IMG/VR virus record: IMGVR_UViG_3300044631_000551
Coordinates: 20,439 to 84,438 of that record
Reading direction: 5' to 3' (one strand)
From: a virus
Length of the DNA stretch: 64,000 nt
Each line of letters begins with the position of its first letter. The stretch's first letter is position 1. The position numbers and the translations under genes were made by a program. Below are positions 20,392-29,221 of the stretch, one piece after another. The notes beneath the pieces were generated by a model that worked only from the letters and a program-made list of their open reading frames with translations, had not been told where the DNA came from and did not search any database.

Positions 20392-21755
20392 CGTGCACCA
20401 TTTATCAAATCTTTTTCATATGCGTCTTTATACAAATCTACATAAGTTTGAAATATAGTACCTTTGATATTATGTTTTACAGCACCAACTATGAAGTCGC
20501 CAGATTGTCTATTTGAATTTTCGTCTTCTGTAATACCACTCTTAGCAGGAACATTTAGATTTAAGATATCTCCTGGTTTGATGTAAGGATTACCATAGAC
20601 TTCAATTGTTATTTTGGTTTGTTCTAACAATGCTCTTTGCGCGCGAGCATAGAGATATTTTTCTTCTAAATAATCATCACGTTCCCAAGCATTTTCGGAT
20701 ACGGCAATATACGAAGCTGGTGTAAAATCATATTTTAATCCTTGTGGATTCAAATCGACATTAGTAGCAAACACTGGATATTTCGTATCAAACGCGCTGT
20801 TCTTGCCTAGCAAGAATATGTTTTTACTATCTTTTTCATATTCAAATGTTTTGGTCGGTGTTTTAACTTCTCTGTTTATTAAATCGATTAACATTATCTC
20901 ACTTCTAAGCACACCAGAAGCAATCAAATCAAAGTAGTTTGAGTGTTCATATTGAGAAAGATACAATACTCGGAAGTAATCTTTTTCAACACTAGCATCA
21001 AGATCTGTATTGTTTCGTTCTGGATAAAACGTATATCTGAATGCTCTTTGTTTGTTGGCGTCGCTCGCAATAGATCTAGCAGTTTTTAACTTAAAACCCT
21101 GATAATCTTGATAAAAGAAGTATGTGCTATCATCAGATTGAGAAGATAACGACTGAGACAATAATCTAGATATAGCGTCGAATGGCTTTATCTGATTGAA
21201 GATAAATCCATTTTTAATGATATTCTTGCTGCTAATCCAGTCATCCCCAGTGCCAATTTTTTCTCTATCTGGCGGATCCTTTTTAACAAACCTAGACTCA
21301 ACGATTTGCTTGATGACATCCGAAGGTGTGCCTTCTGGATAAAACTTAATCAGTGGCCACGCGTTCGTTACAGCAGGAAAAGTATACGCAACAATATCAT
21401 ATACCTTTTCTTTTTGTGTTGTGGTTTGAATTGAATTTTCTATGTTTGTAATATAAAAATTCAATATAATTTTGTTTTCTATAGGATCATCTTGAAATTT
21501 GAATAGTGTTACTTCTATGACACTACCGAGAGATAAAAAGCCGTCGTCGACCAAATTTATACCATCTACCAACGATGCTTCTAAACTAATAGAATATCTA
21601 AGCAAAGATTGTTTTAATGATATAGAATTTATAAGTGTAGCGATACCAACGCCATCTTTTACTGACCTATCTTTTTTCAAAACAACAGAATAGCTAAATT
21701 CATTTACTGTATTGCTATTTTGCACGATGAGATGTGGCTTCAAACTCGTATCCAT
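20388..21755 (-). CDS. 27: Baseplate hub protein gp27-like (455 aa)
   Basis: Length and layout match T4 gp27 (391 aa): N-terminal beta domain (FSYSVVLKKDRSVKDG), a central FIFNQIKPFDAISRLLSQSL region and C-terminal YARAQRALLEQTKITIEVYG followed by IKPGDILNLNVPAKSG. These are conserved in gp27/VgrG N-terminal domains. The trimeric hub receives the gp5 OB-folds encoded just downstream and contacts the tail tube initiators gp48/gp54. Only one base separates its start from the gp53 stop. Confidence 0.88.
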   Translation of the reverse strand: MDTSLKPHLIVQNSNTVNEFSYSVVLKKDRSVKDGVGIATLINSISLKQSLLRYSISLEASLVDGINLVDDGFLSLGSVIEVTLFKFQDDPIENKIILNFYITNIENSIQTTTQKEKVYDIVAYTFPAVTNAWPLIKFYPEGTPSDVIKQIVESRFVKKDPPDREKIGTGDDWISSKNIIKNGFIFNQIKPFDAISRLLSQSLSSQSDDSTYFFYQDYQGFKLKTARSIASDANKQRAFRYTFYPERNNTDLDASVEKDYFRVLYLSQYEHSNYFDLIASGVLRSEIMLIDLINREVKTPTKTFEYEKDSKNIFLLGKNSAFDTKYPVFATNVDLNPQGLKYDFTPASYIAVSENAWERDDYLEEKYLYARAQRALLEQTKITIEVYGNPYIKPGDILNLNVPAKSGITEDENSNRQSGDFIVGAVKHNIKGTIFQTYVDLYKDAYEKDLINGAR

Positions 21756-21756
21756 A

Positions 21757-22284
21757 TTATCCTCTTAGACTTTTCTCTAACTCTAAAGTAATTTGTTTAC
21801 TAAATGTTTTATCGATAAGTCTAATGTTTCTTTTTTGTTCATTAAGATCAAATTCTTTGTCGTAAGCATAAACAGGAACAAGCCAGCCGTCAAAATCATC
21901 ACCACTAAAAACATAGTTAAATGTATCTAGAGAATATCGTTCATCAGATATGCTGTCAGCATATTCAACAACTAAAGTTTGTGCTGCAGTAATAGAACCA
22001 TATTTCTTTACAATAAATTCTTGAAATTCTTCATCGCTCAGAACCCAATCAAAGTACGGATCAATCATTTGATTAGAAATCATAACTAACCAAGCATAGT
22101 CAACAGAACCATAATAGTTATGCGCTACCATAGAAGGCTTTTCGCCATCTTTAACTTCGTAAGTGTAAAACAATGATTGCCCTAAAAGTAATTCTTTGAT
22201 GATGTTGGACTTCAACATAATGTTTCTAAGAACAGCACCATTATACTGTATCAGTGGAAAATTGCTAAAATATTGCTTTGCCAT
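21757..22284 (-). CDS. 53: Baseplate wedge protein gp53 (175 aa)
   Basis: The sequence has the gp53 signature: FSNFPLIQYNG at the N-terminus, LLLGQSLFYTYEVKDGEKPS and MVAHNYYGSVDYAWLVMISN with the LysM-like domain, then QMIDPYFDWVLSDEEFQEFI. Length is close to T4 gp53 (196 aa). It forms part of the conserved wedge core with gp6, gp7 and gp25. It is flanked by gp27 and gp48-like genes, an order seen in cyanomyophages. Confidence 0.92.
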   Translation of the reverse strand: MAKQYFSNFPLIQYNGAVLRNIMLKSNIIKELLLGQSLFYTYEVKDGEKPSMVAHNYYGSVDYAWLVMISNQMIDPYFDWVLSDEEFQEFIVKKYGSITAAQTLVVEYADSISDERYSLDTFNYVFSGDDFDGWLVPVYAYDKEFDLNEQKRNIRLIDKTFSKQITLELEKSLRG

Positions 22285-22297
22285 TTCTTTTTTTACC

Positions 22298-23623
22298 TTA
22301 TACGAATGGTAGAGGTTTTAATTTCTTTCCAGTTCTATCCGTGTAGTTAATTTTAGCTTGTAGGGATTGAACTTCTGTTGCTATTAAATTCATGTCTACT
22401 TTAACTTGAGTTATTTGAGCTTTAATGTTGGCGACTCTATTCGGATCGTTTACACCAGGACCACTTAAAATAGTGCGTTCTTCCTCTTTGAGTGCTTCTA
22501 ATTGATTAAATTTGAATTTCCAATCATTTACTAATTGATTAATCTCAGCTTCGGTTTCTGCTCTAGATTGAGAAACAGGTGTTTCTACAGTTTTATCTGA
22601 CTGAGATGCATCTTGGCTAAACATATCAAGTTTATTTGGTTTCATAGCAATCCCACCAGAATTAAGAATGACATTTTTGTTTAGCGGGAATATTTCTTTA
22701 AACGAAAGAGAAAGCGAAACTGCCTGCGGTGCATCTTCTGTTGTAAACACATTAAAACCATTTGGCGCATAGTTTACTTCAATGTTAGTTAGCGCGCATC
22801 TAGAGAAAGAGTAAAGATAATTGGTTCCTAGAAATGCCAACTCAAATTCATGCGGTGTCTTCAACAATAATCCATCGGGTTCTGGTAAAGCAAAATATCT
22901 TAATAGATTTATGATTTCGCGTAGATTATCAGATTCTTCTTTATTTTTAGGTTGTAGCATTGGCCAATCTAATCTAAAATTTCTTGGTTCCACGTTTTCA
23001 AAGATATTTGCAGAAAATGGATTTGCGATATTTCCCAAGGCAAGAGTACTAATTCCTCTTACCGAATCTATATTTTGTAGTAGAGTTCTAGCAAGATAAT
23101 CTCCTGCACGAGCTGCCGCCAACGCGCCATCGGTACCAAATGAATCTTGCACTTCCAATCCGAGACTATATCCTGCTCCAGCAATACCAAGTTTATCTAG
23201 AGAATATTCAATATTTAATGATTCTGTTGGTATCTGCGCTGGTAACGGAAGAGAAATATACGTATCTGTTTTTACTTCTTGGGAAGTGAGAAGTTTTGGT
23301 CTAAAGGTATCTAAAAAAACATTTGCAGTTTTTTGTGCTTCTTGTTTTGCTGTATCTTTAAGAGTTTGATCTTTCTGTAATTCTTCGGTCGTTTTTGCGG
23401 CGGCTTCTGCATTGTATTTAAGTATCTTACTAATTTCGTTACCAGCTTTTGTATAGCTTGTTTTTACAGGTTTAATAAGAAAACTGTAATGATTGCTGCC
23501 TTGGTCAGTCAAGAATTGTATCGATTTAGCGACTTGTGTTTCGTTTCTCGCTCTGTCGATATCCTGCGTCGCAACATTTTTGCCACGCGCGCCACCTCTT
23601 GATCTTGGTCCTGTACTAGTCAT
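22298..23623 (-). CDS. 48: Baseplate tail-tube cap protein gp48-like (441 aa)
   Basis: The C-terminal half has FENVEPRNFRLDWPMLQPKN, EESDNLREIINLLRYFALPE and CALTNIEVNYAPNGFNVF, the pattern of gp48/gp54-class proteins that extend the tail-tube fold onto the baseplate hub. I chose the ATG at 23623 (MTSTGPRSRGG) because AAGG lies about 9 bases upstream. A longer frame to 23671 would overlap the start of gene 4 on the other strand. Residues 55-110 are helical and charged. T4 gp48 is 364 aa. Confidence 0.8.
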   Translation of the reverse strand: MTSTGPRSRGGARGKNVATQDIDRARNETQVAKSIQFLTDQGSNHYSFLIKPVKTSYTKAGNEISKILKYNAEAAAKTTEELQKDQTLKDTAKQEAQKTANVFLDTFRPKLLTSQEVKTDTYISLPLPAQIPTESLNIEYSLDKLGIAGAGYSLGLEVQDSFGTDGALAAARAGDYLARTLLQNIDSVRGISTLALGNIANPFSANIFENVEPRNFRLDWPMLQPKNKEESDNLREIINLLRYFALPEPDGLLLKTPHEFELAFLGTNYLYSFSRCALTNIEVNYAPNGFNVFTTEDAPQAVSLSLSFKEIFPLNKNVILNSGGIAMKPNKLDMFSQDASQSDKTVETPVSQSRAETEAEINQLVNDWKFKFNQLEALKEEERTILSGPGVNDPNRVANIKAQITQVKVDMNLIATEVQSLQAKINYTDRTGKKLKPLPFV

Positions 23624-23630
23624 ATAAATA
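23623..23630 (+). promoter_or_regulatory. T4-type late promoter TATAAATA (plus strand)
   Basis: A perfect TATAAATA octamer lies 35 bases upstream of the gene 4 ATG. T4 late promoters need only this -10 element and are read by RNA polymerase with gp55, gp33 and the sliding clamp; gp33 is encoded in this window. It would drive the plus-strand cluster gp4 to tape measure. Confidence 0.8.
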
Positions 23631-23649
23631 CCTTGTTGATTATACTCTT

Positions 23650-23657
23650 TATTTAGG
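23650..23657 (-). promoter_or_regulatory. Possible late promoter CCTAAATA (minus strand)
   Basis: CCTAAATA on the minus strand is a 6/8 match to TATAAATA and sits 27 bases upstream of the gp48 ATG at 23623. It is the only late-like element seen before the long minus-strand virion operon. The match is imperfect, so this is a weak call. Confidence 0.35.
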
Positions 23658-23664
23658 CGATAAA

Positions 23665-24099
23665 ATGGCATGGAAGGGAAAATACAAGGTCAAGAACCCA
23701 GCTAAATATAAGGGTGACCCGACCAAAGTTATTTATAGGTCAAGTTTAGAACTAAAGTTTATGAACTTTCTTGACACTCATTCTGATGTAATTGAGTGGA
23801 ACTCGGAGGAAGTTGTAGTTCCTTATCGCTGCGTAACAGACAACAAGATGCATCGATATTTCGTAGACTTTTGGTTTAGAAAGAAAACGCCAGATGGCAA
23901 AATAGAAAGCATACTTGTTGAGATTAAACCACTAGCTCAGACGCGCGAACCTAAGAAACAGCAGCGAAGAACTAGACGATATATCAACGAAGTTATGACT
24001 TGGGGTAAGAATCAGTCGAAGTGGAAAGCTGCGGAAGAGTATTGTAAAGATCGCGGTTGGAAGTTTCAAATTATTACAGAGAAGGAATTAAACGGCTAA
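23665..24099 (+). CDS. 4: Head completion nuclease gp4 (144 aa)
   Basis: N-terminal WKGKYKVKNPAKYKGDPTKV followed by YRSSLELKFMNFLDTHSDVI and a VPYRCVTDNKMHRYFVDFWF strand pair matches T4 gp4 (150 aa). The VEIKP segment (residues 89-93) after the D in YFVDFW fits a PD-(D/E)XK-like nuclease core. In T4, gp4 completes filled heads before tail joining. The stop overlaps the next ATG (TAATG). Confidence 0.92.
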   Translation: MAWKGKYKVKNPAKYKGDPTKVIYRSSLELKFMNFLDTHSDVIEWNSEEVVVPYRCVTDNKMHRYFVDFWFRKKTPDGKIESILVEIKPLAQTREPKKQQRRTRRYINEVMTWGKNQSKWKAAEEYCKDRGWKFQIITEKELNG

Positions 24100-24698
24100 T
24101 GTCAGCATATATTTACACAAGGTTGGTTAAAGACGCTACGAAAGCTGGCGTTGATATTTCGCAACACACTACAAAAGCTGTTACATGGTTAAGATCAAAA
24201 TATGCCGAGATTGGTAAAAATACAGTCGTTCCTTCTAAGTTTATTAATGAATCAGAAAACAAAAGAAAACGTGTAAAGATGGGCAGAATGTATATGTTCT
24301 TGTATGACCCAAAAGGAAAGAAAGAACTTCCATACTACGACCGCTTTCCGCTAATCTTTCCTGTTCAGTTTGCCCAAGATGGATTTTATGGTCTAAACTT
24401 ACATTATCTTCCACCGATCCTAAGAGCTAGATTATTGGACGCTCTATACGAGTTGAGAGTCAATACTGAAAAGAAAGACGAAACAACTCGTCTTCGTTTG
24501 ACATACAGACTATTATCGGGAGCAGGTCGTTACAAATTATTTGCTCCTTGTTTTAAGCATTACCTTTACGAACACACTCGTTCTTCGTTCATCTATGTTC
24601 CACCAGAACAATGGGATATGACAGTGTTTCTACCAACAGAACAATTCAAGAAAGCTACCAAAGAGAAAGTTTGGAAAGATAGCAGGAGCAAAGTATAA
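24099..24698 (+). CDS. Conserved T4-like phage protein next to gp4 (199 aa)
   Basis: The start at 24099 overlaps the gp4 stop and has GAAGGA upstream; a longer frame from 24057 is less likely. Visible conserved-looking blocks are MGRMYMFLYDPKG, LPYYDRFPLIFPVQ and GFYGLNLHYLPPILRARLLD. I remember similar sequences as unnamed proteins in cyanomyophages and other marine phages. Position between gp4 and gp54 suggests a structural or assembly role. No catalytic motif or membrane segment is visible. The stop is coupled to the next start. Confidence 0.7.
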   Translation: MSAYIYTRLVKDATKAGVDISQHTTKAVTWLRSKYAEIGKNTVVPSKFINESENKRKRVKMGRMYMFLYDPKGKKELPYYDRFPLIFPVQFAQDGFYGLNLHYLPPILRARLLDALYELRVNTEKKDETTRLRLTYRLLSGAGRYKLFAPCFKHYLYEHTRSSFIYVPPEQWDMTVFLPTEQFKKATKEKVWKDSRSKV

Positions 24699-25645
24699 TG
24701 GCAGAAGAACTTAATCGCTTTAGCGTAGATACTTTCGTAAGTAAATTCTTACAAGTTGGTTTAATTCAGGGTTCTAATTTTTATGTGAAGTTTACTCCAC
24801 CAGTCGATGGATTTAGCGATGTAGCTATGTTATGCTCTGCTACAAATCTTCCTGGGAGAAGAATTGCTACATCTGAACAAAGACCTTATGGTTATGGCCA
24901 AGTAATAAAAATGCCATATGATGTATTATATGACGAAATCGAATTAACTTTTTATATTGATGCCAGAAACGCTGCAGCGTTACAACTGTTTGATAAGTGG
25001 CTTTCCAAAGTTATAAACACTGGTAAGGAATTTCCTAATAATAAACACAGAGTCGCATATAAAGACGACTATACTTGCAAAGATTTAAAGATATATGTAA
25101 TGAATCAAATGGTCGGCACAGAAAATGCTGCTGATGCTGATTCTTCAAATGAAAGTAATTCTATGGCGGTAATCGAATGCGAGCTAGTAGAAGCATATCC
25201 TATACAGATGGGGTTTCCAGTTTCATTAGATTGGGGTAATGGCGACGAGTTTTTGAGAATTAATGTTTCGTTTGCGTACAGAACAACAGAATATAGATTT
25301 GGTCAGTTGAGCCTAGAAGCTGTTGATGGTAAATACTATAACACTCGCTCTCCTTATGATACGCCAACCAGAGTCGACCAGGATGCTAAGGATATTTCTG
25401 ATTTCCTAAACAGCACCGCAAACTTTATTGGTACCATTGCTGATACAGCACAGAAGATTAATGAGTTTAAGACTAATTTAACTATTCTCAAGAGAGCAGA
25501 TGGTATTCTCAATACCACAAACTCGTTGCTACCATTCCTTGGCAACAACAGAACCGCAATCGACACTATAAATAATGTTAATAAGATTATCTCTGGAACA
25601 AGATTTATCAAACAGAACCTGAATAATATTAGAAAATTCCCTTAA
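24698..25645 (+). CDS. 54: Baseplate tail-tube initiator gp54-like (315 aa)
   Basis: The protein shows the tail-tube fold shared by gp19 and gp54: TNLPGRRIATSEQ, YGYGQVIKMPYDVLYDEIEL and FDKWLSKVIN in residues 45-115, and the INVSFAYRTTEYRF strand near residue 190. Length (315 aa) equals T4 gp54 (320 aa), while gp19 tube protein is about 160 aa. gp54 sits on gp48 and starts tube polymerisation. The C-terminal 90 residues are helical and extend beyond the tube fold. Confidence 0.8.
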   Translation: MAEELNRFSVDTFVSKFLQVGLIQGSNFYVKFTPPVDGFSDVAMLCSATNLPGRRIATSEQRPYGYGQVIKMPYDVLYDEIELTFYIDARNAAALQLFDKWLSKVINTGKEFPNNKHRVAYKDDYTCKDLKIYVMNQMVGTENAADADSSNESNSMAVIECELVEAYPIQMGFPVSLDWGNGDEFLRINVSFAYRTTEYRFGQLSLEAVDGKYYNTRSPYDTPTRVDQDAKDISDFLNSTANFIGTIADTAQKINEFKTNLTILKRADGILNTTNSLLPFLGNNRTAIDTINNVNKIISGTRFIKQNLNNIRKFP

Positions 25646-25673
25646 TTACTGATTGACTGATTGGAGAAATACA

Positions 25674-26369
25674 ATGGCTTTACCCAAAATTAAACAACCT
25701 ATCTTTGAACTAGAGATTCCATCGTCGGGTCAAAAGATTCGTTATAGACCATTTACCGTAGCTGAAGAAAAGATTCTTCTTATCACAAAAGAAAGTGATG
25801 ATATAAAAGATACGATAAATGCATACAAAGCAATCGTAAATAACTGTTGCTTGGATAAAATTGATGTTGACAAATTATGTTCATTCGACTTAGAATATTT
25901 CTTTCTGAACATTAGATCTAAATCTGTTTCTAATATTGTTGCAGCAAGAGTAAAAGACGAAGACGATGGACAGATATATGAAGTAGAAGTTGATCTTGAT
26001 AAATTAATGGTATCAAAAATGAAACCAGAAAGATTAATCAAATTAACTGATGATATTTCGGTCTTCATGAACTATCCTACTTTTGATGTTATTGCAAAGA
26101 TAGGAAAGGTAGACGAAACCACTCAAATGCTGAGAACCATGATTGCTTGCATTGAACAAATCTATCAAGGTGAAGAAGTATTTGAAACATCAGAATATTC
26201 GCAAAAAGATATGGAAGAATTCGTTCTTTCTATGGGTGTTAAGGAACTTCAAAAGATTAAAGAGTTTTTCGACGCTATGCCAAAAGTATATGCAGAAGTA
26301 AAGTATAAAACAAAAGATGGCGTCGAGAAAATGATTACGCTAGAGGGTATTCAAAGTTTTTTCGATTAA
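25674..26369 (+). CDS. 26: Baseplate hub assembly protein gp26-like (231 aa)
   Basis: MALPKIKQPIFELEIPSSGQ followed by IRYRPFTVAEEKILLITKES and FDLEYFFLNIRSKSVSNIV is the signature of the T4 gp26 family (T4 gp26, 208 aa). I chose the ATG at 25674 because GGAGA lies 7 bases upstream; an upstream TTG has none. The family behaves as a tail assembly chaperone or hub component. The stop TAA overlaps the ATG of the following short ORF, and a slippery heptamer lies four bases before the stop. Confidence 0.85.
   Translation: MALPKIKQPIFELEIPSSGQKIRYRPFTVAEEKILLITKESDDIKDTINAYKAIVNNCCLDKIDVDKLCSFDLEYFFLNIRSKSVSNIVAARVKDEDDGQIYEVEVDLDKLMVSKMKPERLIKLTDDISVFMNYPTFDVIAKIGKVDETTQMLRTMIACIEQIYQGEEVFETSEYSQKDMEEFVLSMGVKELQKIKEFFDAMPKVYAEVKYKTKDGVEKMITLEGIQSFFD
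26357..26363 (+). promoter_or_regulatory. Candidate -1 ribosomal frameshift site T_TTT_TTC
   Basis: Read in the gp26 frame the heptamer is T TTT TTC, an X_XXY_YYZ slippery site, followed by GAT and the UAA stop. A -1 shift enters the downstream ORF exactly in frame, giving a gp26-gp51-like fusion of about 290 aa. This resembles the G/GT frameshift of tail assembly chaperone genes in other phages. No obvious 3-prime pseudoknot was checked. Confidence 0.5.
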
Positions 26370-26542
26370 TGGTAGGGTATATGTCCCTACCGCATTATTA
26401 CGAACTTAACTTTGCATTGATGCAGCATCACAAGTATTCTCTTGAAGATATCAATGAGTGGCTACCATTCGAGCGAGATATCTACGTTAATATGTTACTG
26501 AAACATTTAGAAAAAGAAAAAGAACAATCAAAGAGAAAATAA
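26369..26542 (+). CDS. 51: Short gp51-like hub assembly protein or frameshift extension (57 aa)
   Basis: The ORF starts at the ATG overlapping the gp26 stop. It encodes LPHYYELNFALMQHHKYSLE then WLPFERDIYVNMLLKHLEKE, with a very charged C-terminus. The DI-x-x-LPFER-x-IY pattern is what I recall in small gp51-type or chaperone C-terminal segments after gp26 in marine T4-like phages; T4 gp51 itself is much longer (about 249 aa). It could be made by reinitiation or as the -1 frameshift extension of gp26. The tape measure ATG follows immediately after its stop. Confidence 0.65.
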   Translation: MVGYMSLPHYYELNFALMQHHKYSLEDINEWLPFERDIYVNMLLKHLEKEKEQSKRK

Positions 26543-28213
26543 ATGGCAACCAAACCGCTACCAACAATCGCTACTGATTCACAAGGGCGTCCAGTAAAAG
26601 AAGATGAGAAATCAACAGATATTAAAATATCAGTTGACACTCAAAAAGTGCAACTCGCTGTCCTTACAGATCTTCTCGGTGTTGTTAAAAACATAGCAGA
26701 TAATATGGTTGCTGTGATGCGCTCTCAAGGAATTATGTATGCAGGCATGGACGCTTATCTTGATGTAGCGCGTGTAGAAACCAAGAATAGACTAGCCGAA
26801 AAAGAAAAAGAAAAAGAAGCTAAATTAGGCGAAGGCGAGCAAGAAAAAAGTCCGCTTGGGAAATTGTTTGACGAATACTTTGGTAGTCTCAAGAGATTAT
26901 TGACAATAATTACAGCAGTTCTGGTACCATTTCTATTAGGATTCGTATTAAGTTTTATCGATCTTACCAAACCACTAGATTTATTAAAGGCTGCTCTTAT
27001 CGGTCTGGCTGCATACATTGGTGGTAAGTTTCTACTGCTATTGGCGAAAAATTGGATTAAGAACATGTTCTTAGGTCCAAAAACAATCATGGCTCCTGGT
27101 TCTACTATAATCGCAACTCAAGGAATTGGCGGAGTCGCAGGTAAAGGTAAAAAAGGTATTCCTAAAGGAGTCGGGACAACCATTGGTACTGGAGTCGCAA
27201 CTACTGAAGTGGCTGCTGGTGGCGGTATGCTTGCTAGATTTGGTAAAGGACTTTTGGGATTGGTGAAAACTGTTGGTAAACTGTCTGGAATCCTTGCGCT
27301 TGTTATGGGTGCTATCGAAGGTCTATTCGGTGGTATTACTGGAGCAATCGAAGGATTCGAAAAAGGTGGCATTGTCGGGGGATTTAGAGGTCTTTTAGCA
27401 GGAGTCACCACTGGTTTTATTAATGGCTTATTAGGAATCTTCGTAGATATAGGACAATTTCTTCTTTCTGGTCTTTTAGATTTGATTGGACTTGAAGATG
27501 CAGCGAAGATAGTTGAAGAGTTTAATTTTAAAGAATTCTTAGACAAATATGTCGGGTTCTTAAATCCAATCGTAGGATTTATTGATTTATTTGATGAAAC
27601 TAGTGTAATTAGAAAAAACTTCGACAAAGCACTTGATAATGTTAGCAATGTCGGTGATTTTGTTTCTAACATCTGGGAAGACATCACAAAAGCGATTCGC
27701 GAAGTTTTAATAAAGCTGGCGGGAGCTGTTCCGTTTGGTAACACTCTATTAAGCTGGTTAGGAATAAAAAAACCATCTGGTCCAAAGCCAGTAGACGAAG
27801 AAAAAGCAATAGGTTCAGCACAAGAACAATTAAAGAAAGGTGGGCGCGAAGATATAGCAGAAAAATTGGAAGGTGTAACCACCGTAAAAGAAGCCAAAAA
27901 AATTATAACAGATGCAGGATATAGTGAAAGCCTAGCATCAGAATTACTTGGCGTACCACAAGCATCTGCAGTACCAAAAGCAGTACCAGCTCCAGCCGCA
28001 AACAGAGCAGAAGAACTTAACAGAAAAACTGAAGAAGCAAAAGCCAAACCACCAGCGGCACCTGCACCAGCTGTAAACAATACAACAGTTGTAAATGCAC
28101 CAAATAATATTCGATCAACCACTAATATGAATCAAGCACCACACGCAGAACGAGCTGGTCTCGGCAGTAGAGGAAATGCTGGGTTCAGTGGATTCAGTAA
28201 AGCATATACCTAA
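26543..28213 (+). CDS. 29: Tail tape-measure/hub protein gp29-like (556 aa)
   Basis: Length is close to T4 gp29 (590 aa) and the position after gp26/gp51 fits. Residues 60-105 are helical and charged (Glu/Lys-rich), residues 118-165 hold two hydrophobic segments (TIITAVLVPFLLGFVL and LLKAALIGLAAYIGGKFLLL), residues 200-300 are Gly/Ala-rich with further hydrophobic helices, and residues 470-530 are Ala/Pro-rich. That is the profile of a tape measure that is ejected and may cross membranes. Sequence identity to gp29 is not obvious, so the name rests on size, composition and order. Confidence 0.7.
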   Translation: MATKPLPTIATDSQGRPVKEDEKSTDIKISVDTQKVQLAVLTDLLGVVKNIADNMVAVMRSQGIMYAGMDAYLDVARVETKNRLAEKEKEKEAKLGEGEQEKSPLGKLFDEYFGSLKRLLTIITAVLVPFLLGFVLSFIDLTKPLDLLKAALIGLAAYIGGKFLLLLAKNWIKNMFLGPKTIMAPGSTIIATQGIGGVAGKGKKGIPKGVGTTIGTGVATTEVAAGGGMLARFGKGLLGLVKTVGKLSGILALVMGAIEGLFGGITGAIEGFEKGGIVGGFRGLLAGVTTGFINGLLGIFVDIGQFLLSGLLDLIGLEDAAKIVEEFNFKEFLDKYVGFLNPIVGFIDLFDETSVIRKNFDKALDNVSNVGDFVSNIWEDITKAIREVLIKLAGAVPFGNTLLSWLGIKKPSGPKPVDEEKAIGSAQEQLKKGGREDIAEKLEGVTTVKEAKKIITDAGYSESLASELLGVPQASAVPKAVPAPAANRAEELNRKTEEAKAKPPAAPAPAVNNTTVVNAPNNIRSTTNMNQAPHAERAGLGSRGNAGFSGFSKAYT

Positions 28214-28243
28214 AGAAAAGGGAGCCGAAGCTCCCTTTCTTTT
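28212..28243. terminator. Bidirectional rho-independent terminator
   Basis: AAAGGGAGC and GCTCCCTTT arms pair around a CGAA tetraloop, with flanking AAAGAAA and TTTCTTTT tracts giving U-runs on both strands. It lies exactly between the convergent tape measure and gp32 genes. Confidence 0.9.
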
Positions 28244-29153
28244 AACCAGCTAATTTTCGGAAGAAATCCAAATCATCATCTTCATCAGAAGCTGGAGTAT
28301 CTGCTACTGGAGCAGATTGCGCTTCAGCGACTTTCGCGCGAGGAACGTACTCGGCGACTTCTTCATCAGTGTCAGCAGCAGTTGCACCAGCAACACCACC
28401 AGCACCTAGAACGCGGTCAAGCTGTGCTTTCAGCTCATCATACGACTTGAAGTTCGACGGATCGACGATTTTCTTCAAGCTGTGTTCAGAAGCCCAGACA
28501 GATTCTAGCTTCGCGTCATCATCAAGCAACGGACTCTTCGGATCGAACTGCGACTGATCGTAGTTGCGATAGCCAGCAACTTGACGAATCTTCAGACGGA
28601 AGTTTGCGCCTTCCCACAAATCAAATGGGTTGACTGCTTCGTCGCCTTCAAACTCAGGATACATTACAGCCTGAATCTTATCCCAGATCTTCTTGCCGAA
28701 CTTGTACAAGAATACCTTGCCATCATTTTCAGGATGGGCTGGATCTTTTACAATATAGACGTTGGCGATATAGGACAAGCGACGCTTTTGCTTACGAGCC
28801 TGTTGGCGATTAGGATGTTCATCATCCTTAGTTGAATTCCAGAGTTGCGAATTGAGTTCGCTTACTGGGTCTTTGCCACCGATAGTGGTCAGAGAGTTTT
28901 CGATATACCACTTACCAGTCGGACCTTGGAAACCATGGTCAAACATTTGTACGAAAGGTACATCTTCACCTTGCGGTGCAGGTAGGAAACGGATTACAGC
29001 GAAACCATTACCAGCTTTATCTACTTCAGGCTTCCAGTAGTTGGAGTCATCCTTAGCGTAGGTTTTCTTTTCATTCAACTTCTCAAGCTGTTCGGTCAGC
29101 TTGCTGAATGAATCTTGGCGACTGCGTTTTAATTGTTCGAACGATTGTGTCAT
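28242..29153 (-). CDS. 32: Single-stranded DNA-binding protein gp32 (303 aa)
   Basis: The core (residues 40-215) follows T4 gp32: DSNYWKPEVDKAGNGFAVIR, MFDHGFQGPTGKWYIENSLT, FLYKFGKKIWDKIQAVMYPE and LWEGANFRLKIRQVAGYRNY. The N-terminus has the basic LAST-type cooperativity segment (LKRSRQDSFSKL), and the C-terminus is acidic (DEDDDLDFFRKLAG), the region that contacts gp59 and replication proteins. The His of the T4 zinc site is kept (DHGF), but its three Cys partners are absent. The stop lies in the terminator stem, and a late promoter is upstream. Confidence 0.96.
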   Translation of the reverse strand: MTQSFEQLKRSRQDSFSKLTEQLEKLNEKKTYAKDDSNYWKPEVDKAGNGFAVIRFLPAPQGEDVPFVQMFDHGFQGPTGKWYIENSLTTIGGKDPVSELNSQLWNSTKDDEHPNRQQARKQKRRLSYIANVYIVKDPAHPENDGKVFLYKFGKKIWDKIQAVMYPEFEGDEAVNPFDLWEGANFRLKIRQVAGYRNYDQSQFDPKSPLLDDDAKLESVWASEHSLKKIVDPSNFKSYDELKAQLDRVLGAGGVAGATAADTDEEVAEYVPRAKVAEAQSAPVADTPASDEDDDLDFFRKLAG

Positions 29154-29213
29154 AAGTATGTTCCTTGTATTGACGGTGTATTAACGGTTTCACATGTTCA
29201 TAATATAGTTGAC

Positions 29214-29221
29214 TATTTATA
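29214..29221 (-). promoter_or_regulatory. T4-type late promoter for gene 32
   Basis: Perfect TATAAATA on the minus strand, overlapping the gp59 stop codon and 61 bases upstream of the gp32 ATG. The 60-base leader is A/T-rich, as expected if gp32 autoregulates translation, but no pseudoknot was verified. Confidence 0.8.

Noticed and set aside
23624-23671. Upstream start for the gp48-like gene
   Set aside because: It would overlap the gp4 start region and lacks an SD, while the ATG at 23623 has AAGG at a proper distance.
27118-28122. 334-codon minus-strand frame opposite the tape measure
   Set aside because: Composition follows antisense of an Ala/Gly-rich helical gene, with no SD, and it conflicts with strong plus-strand coding.
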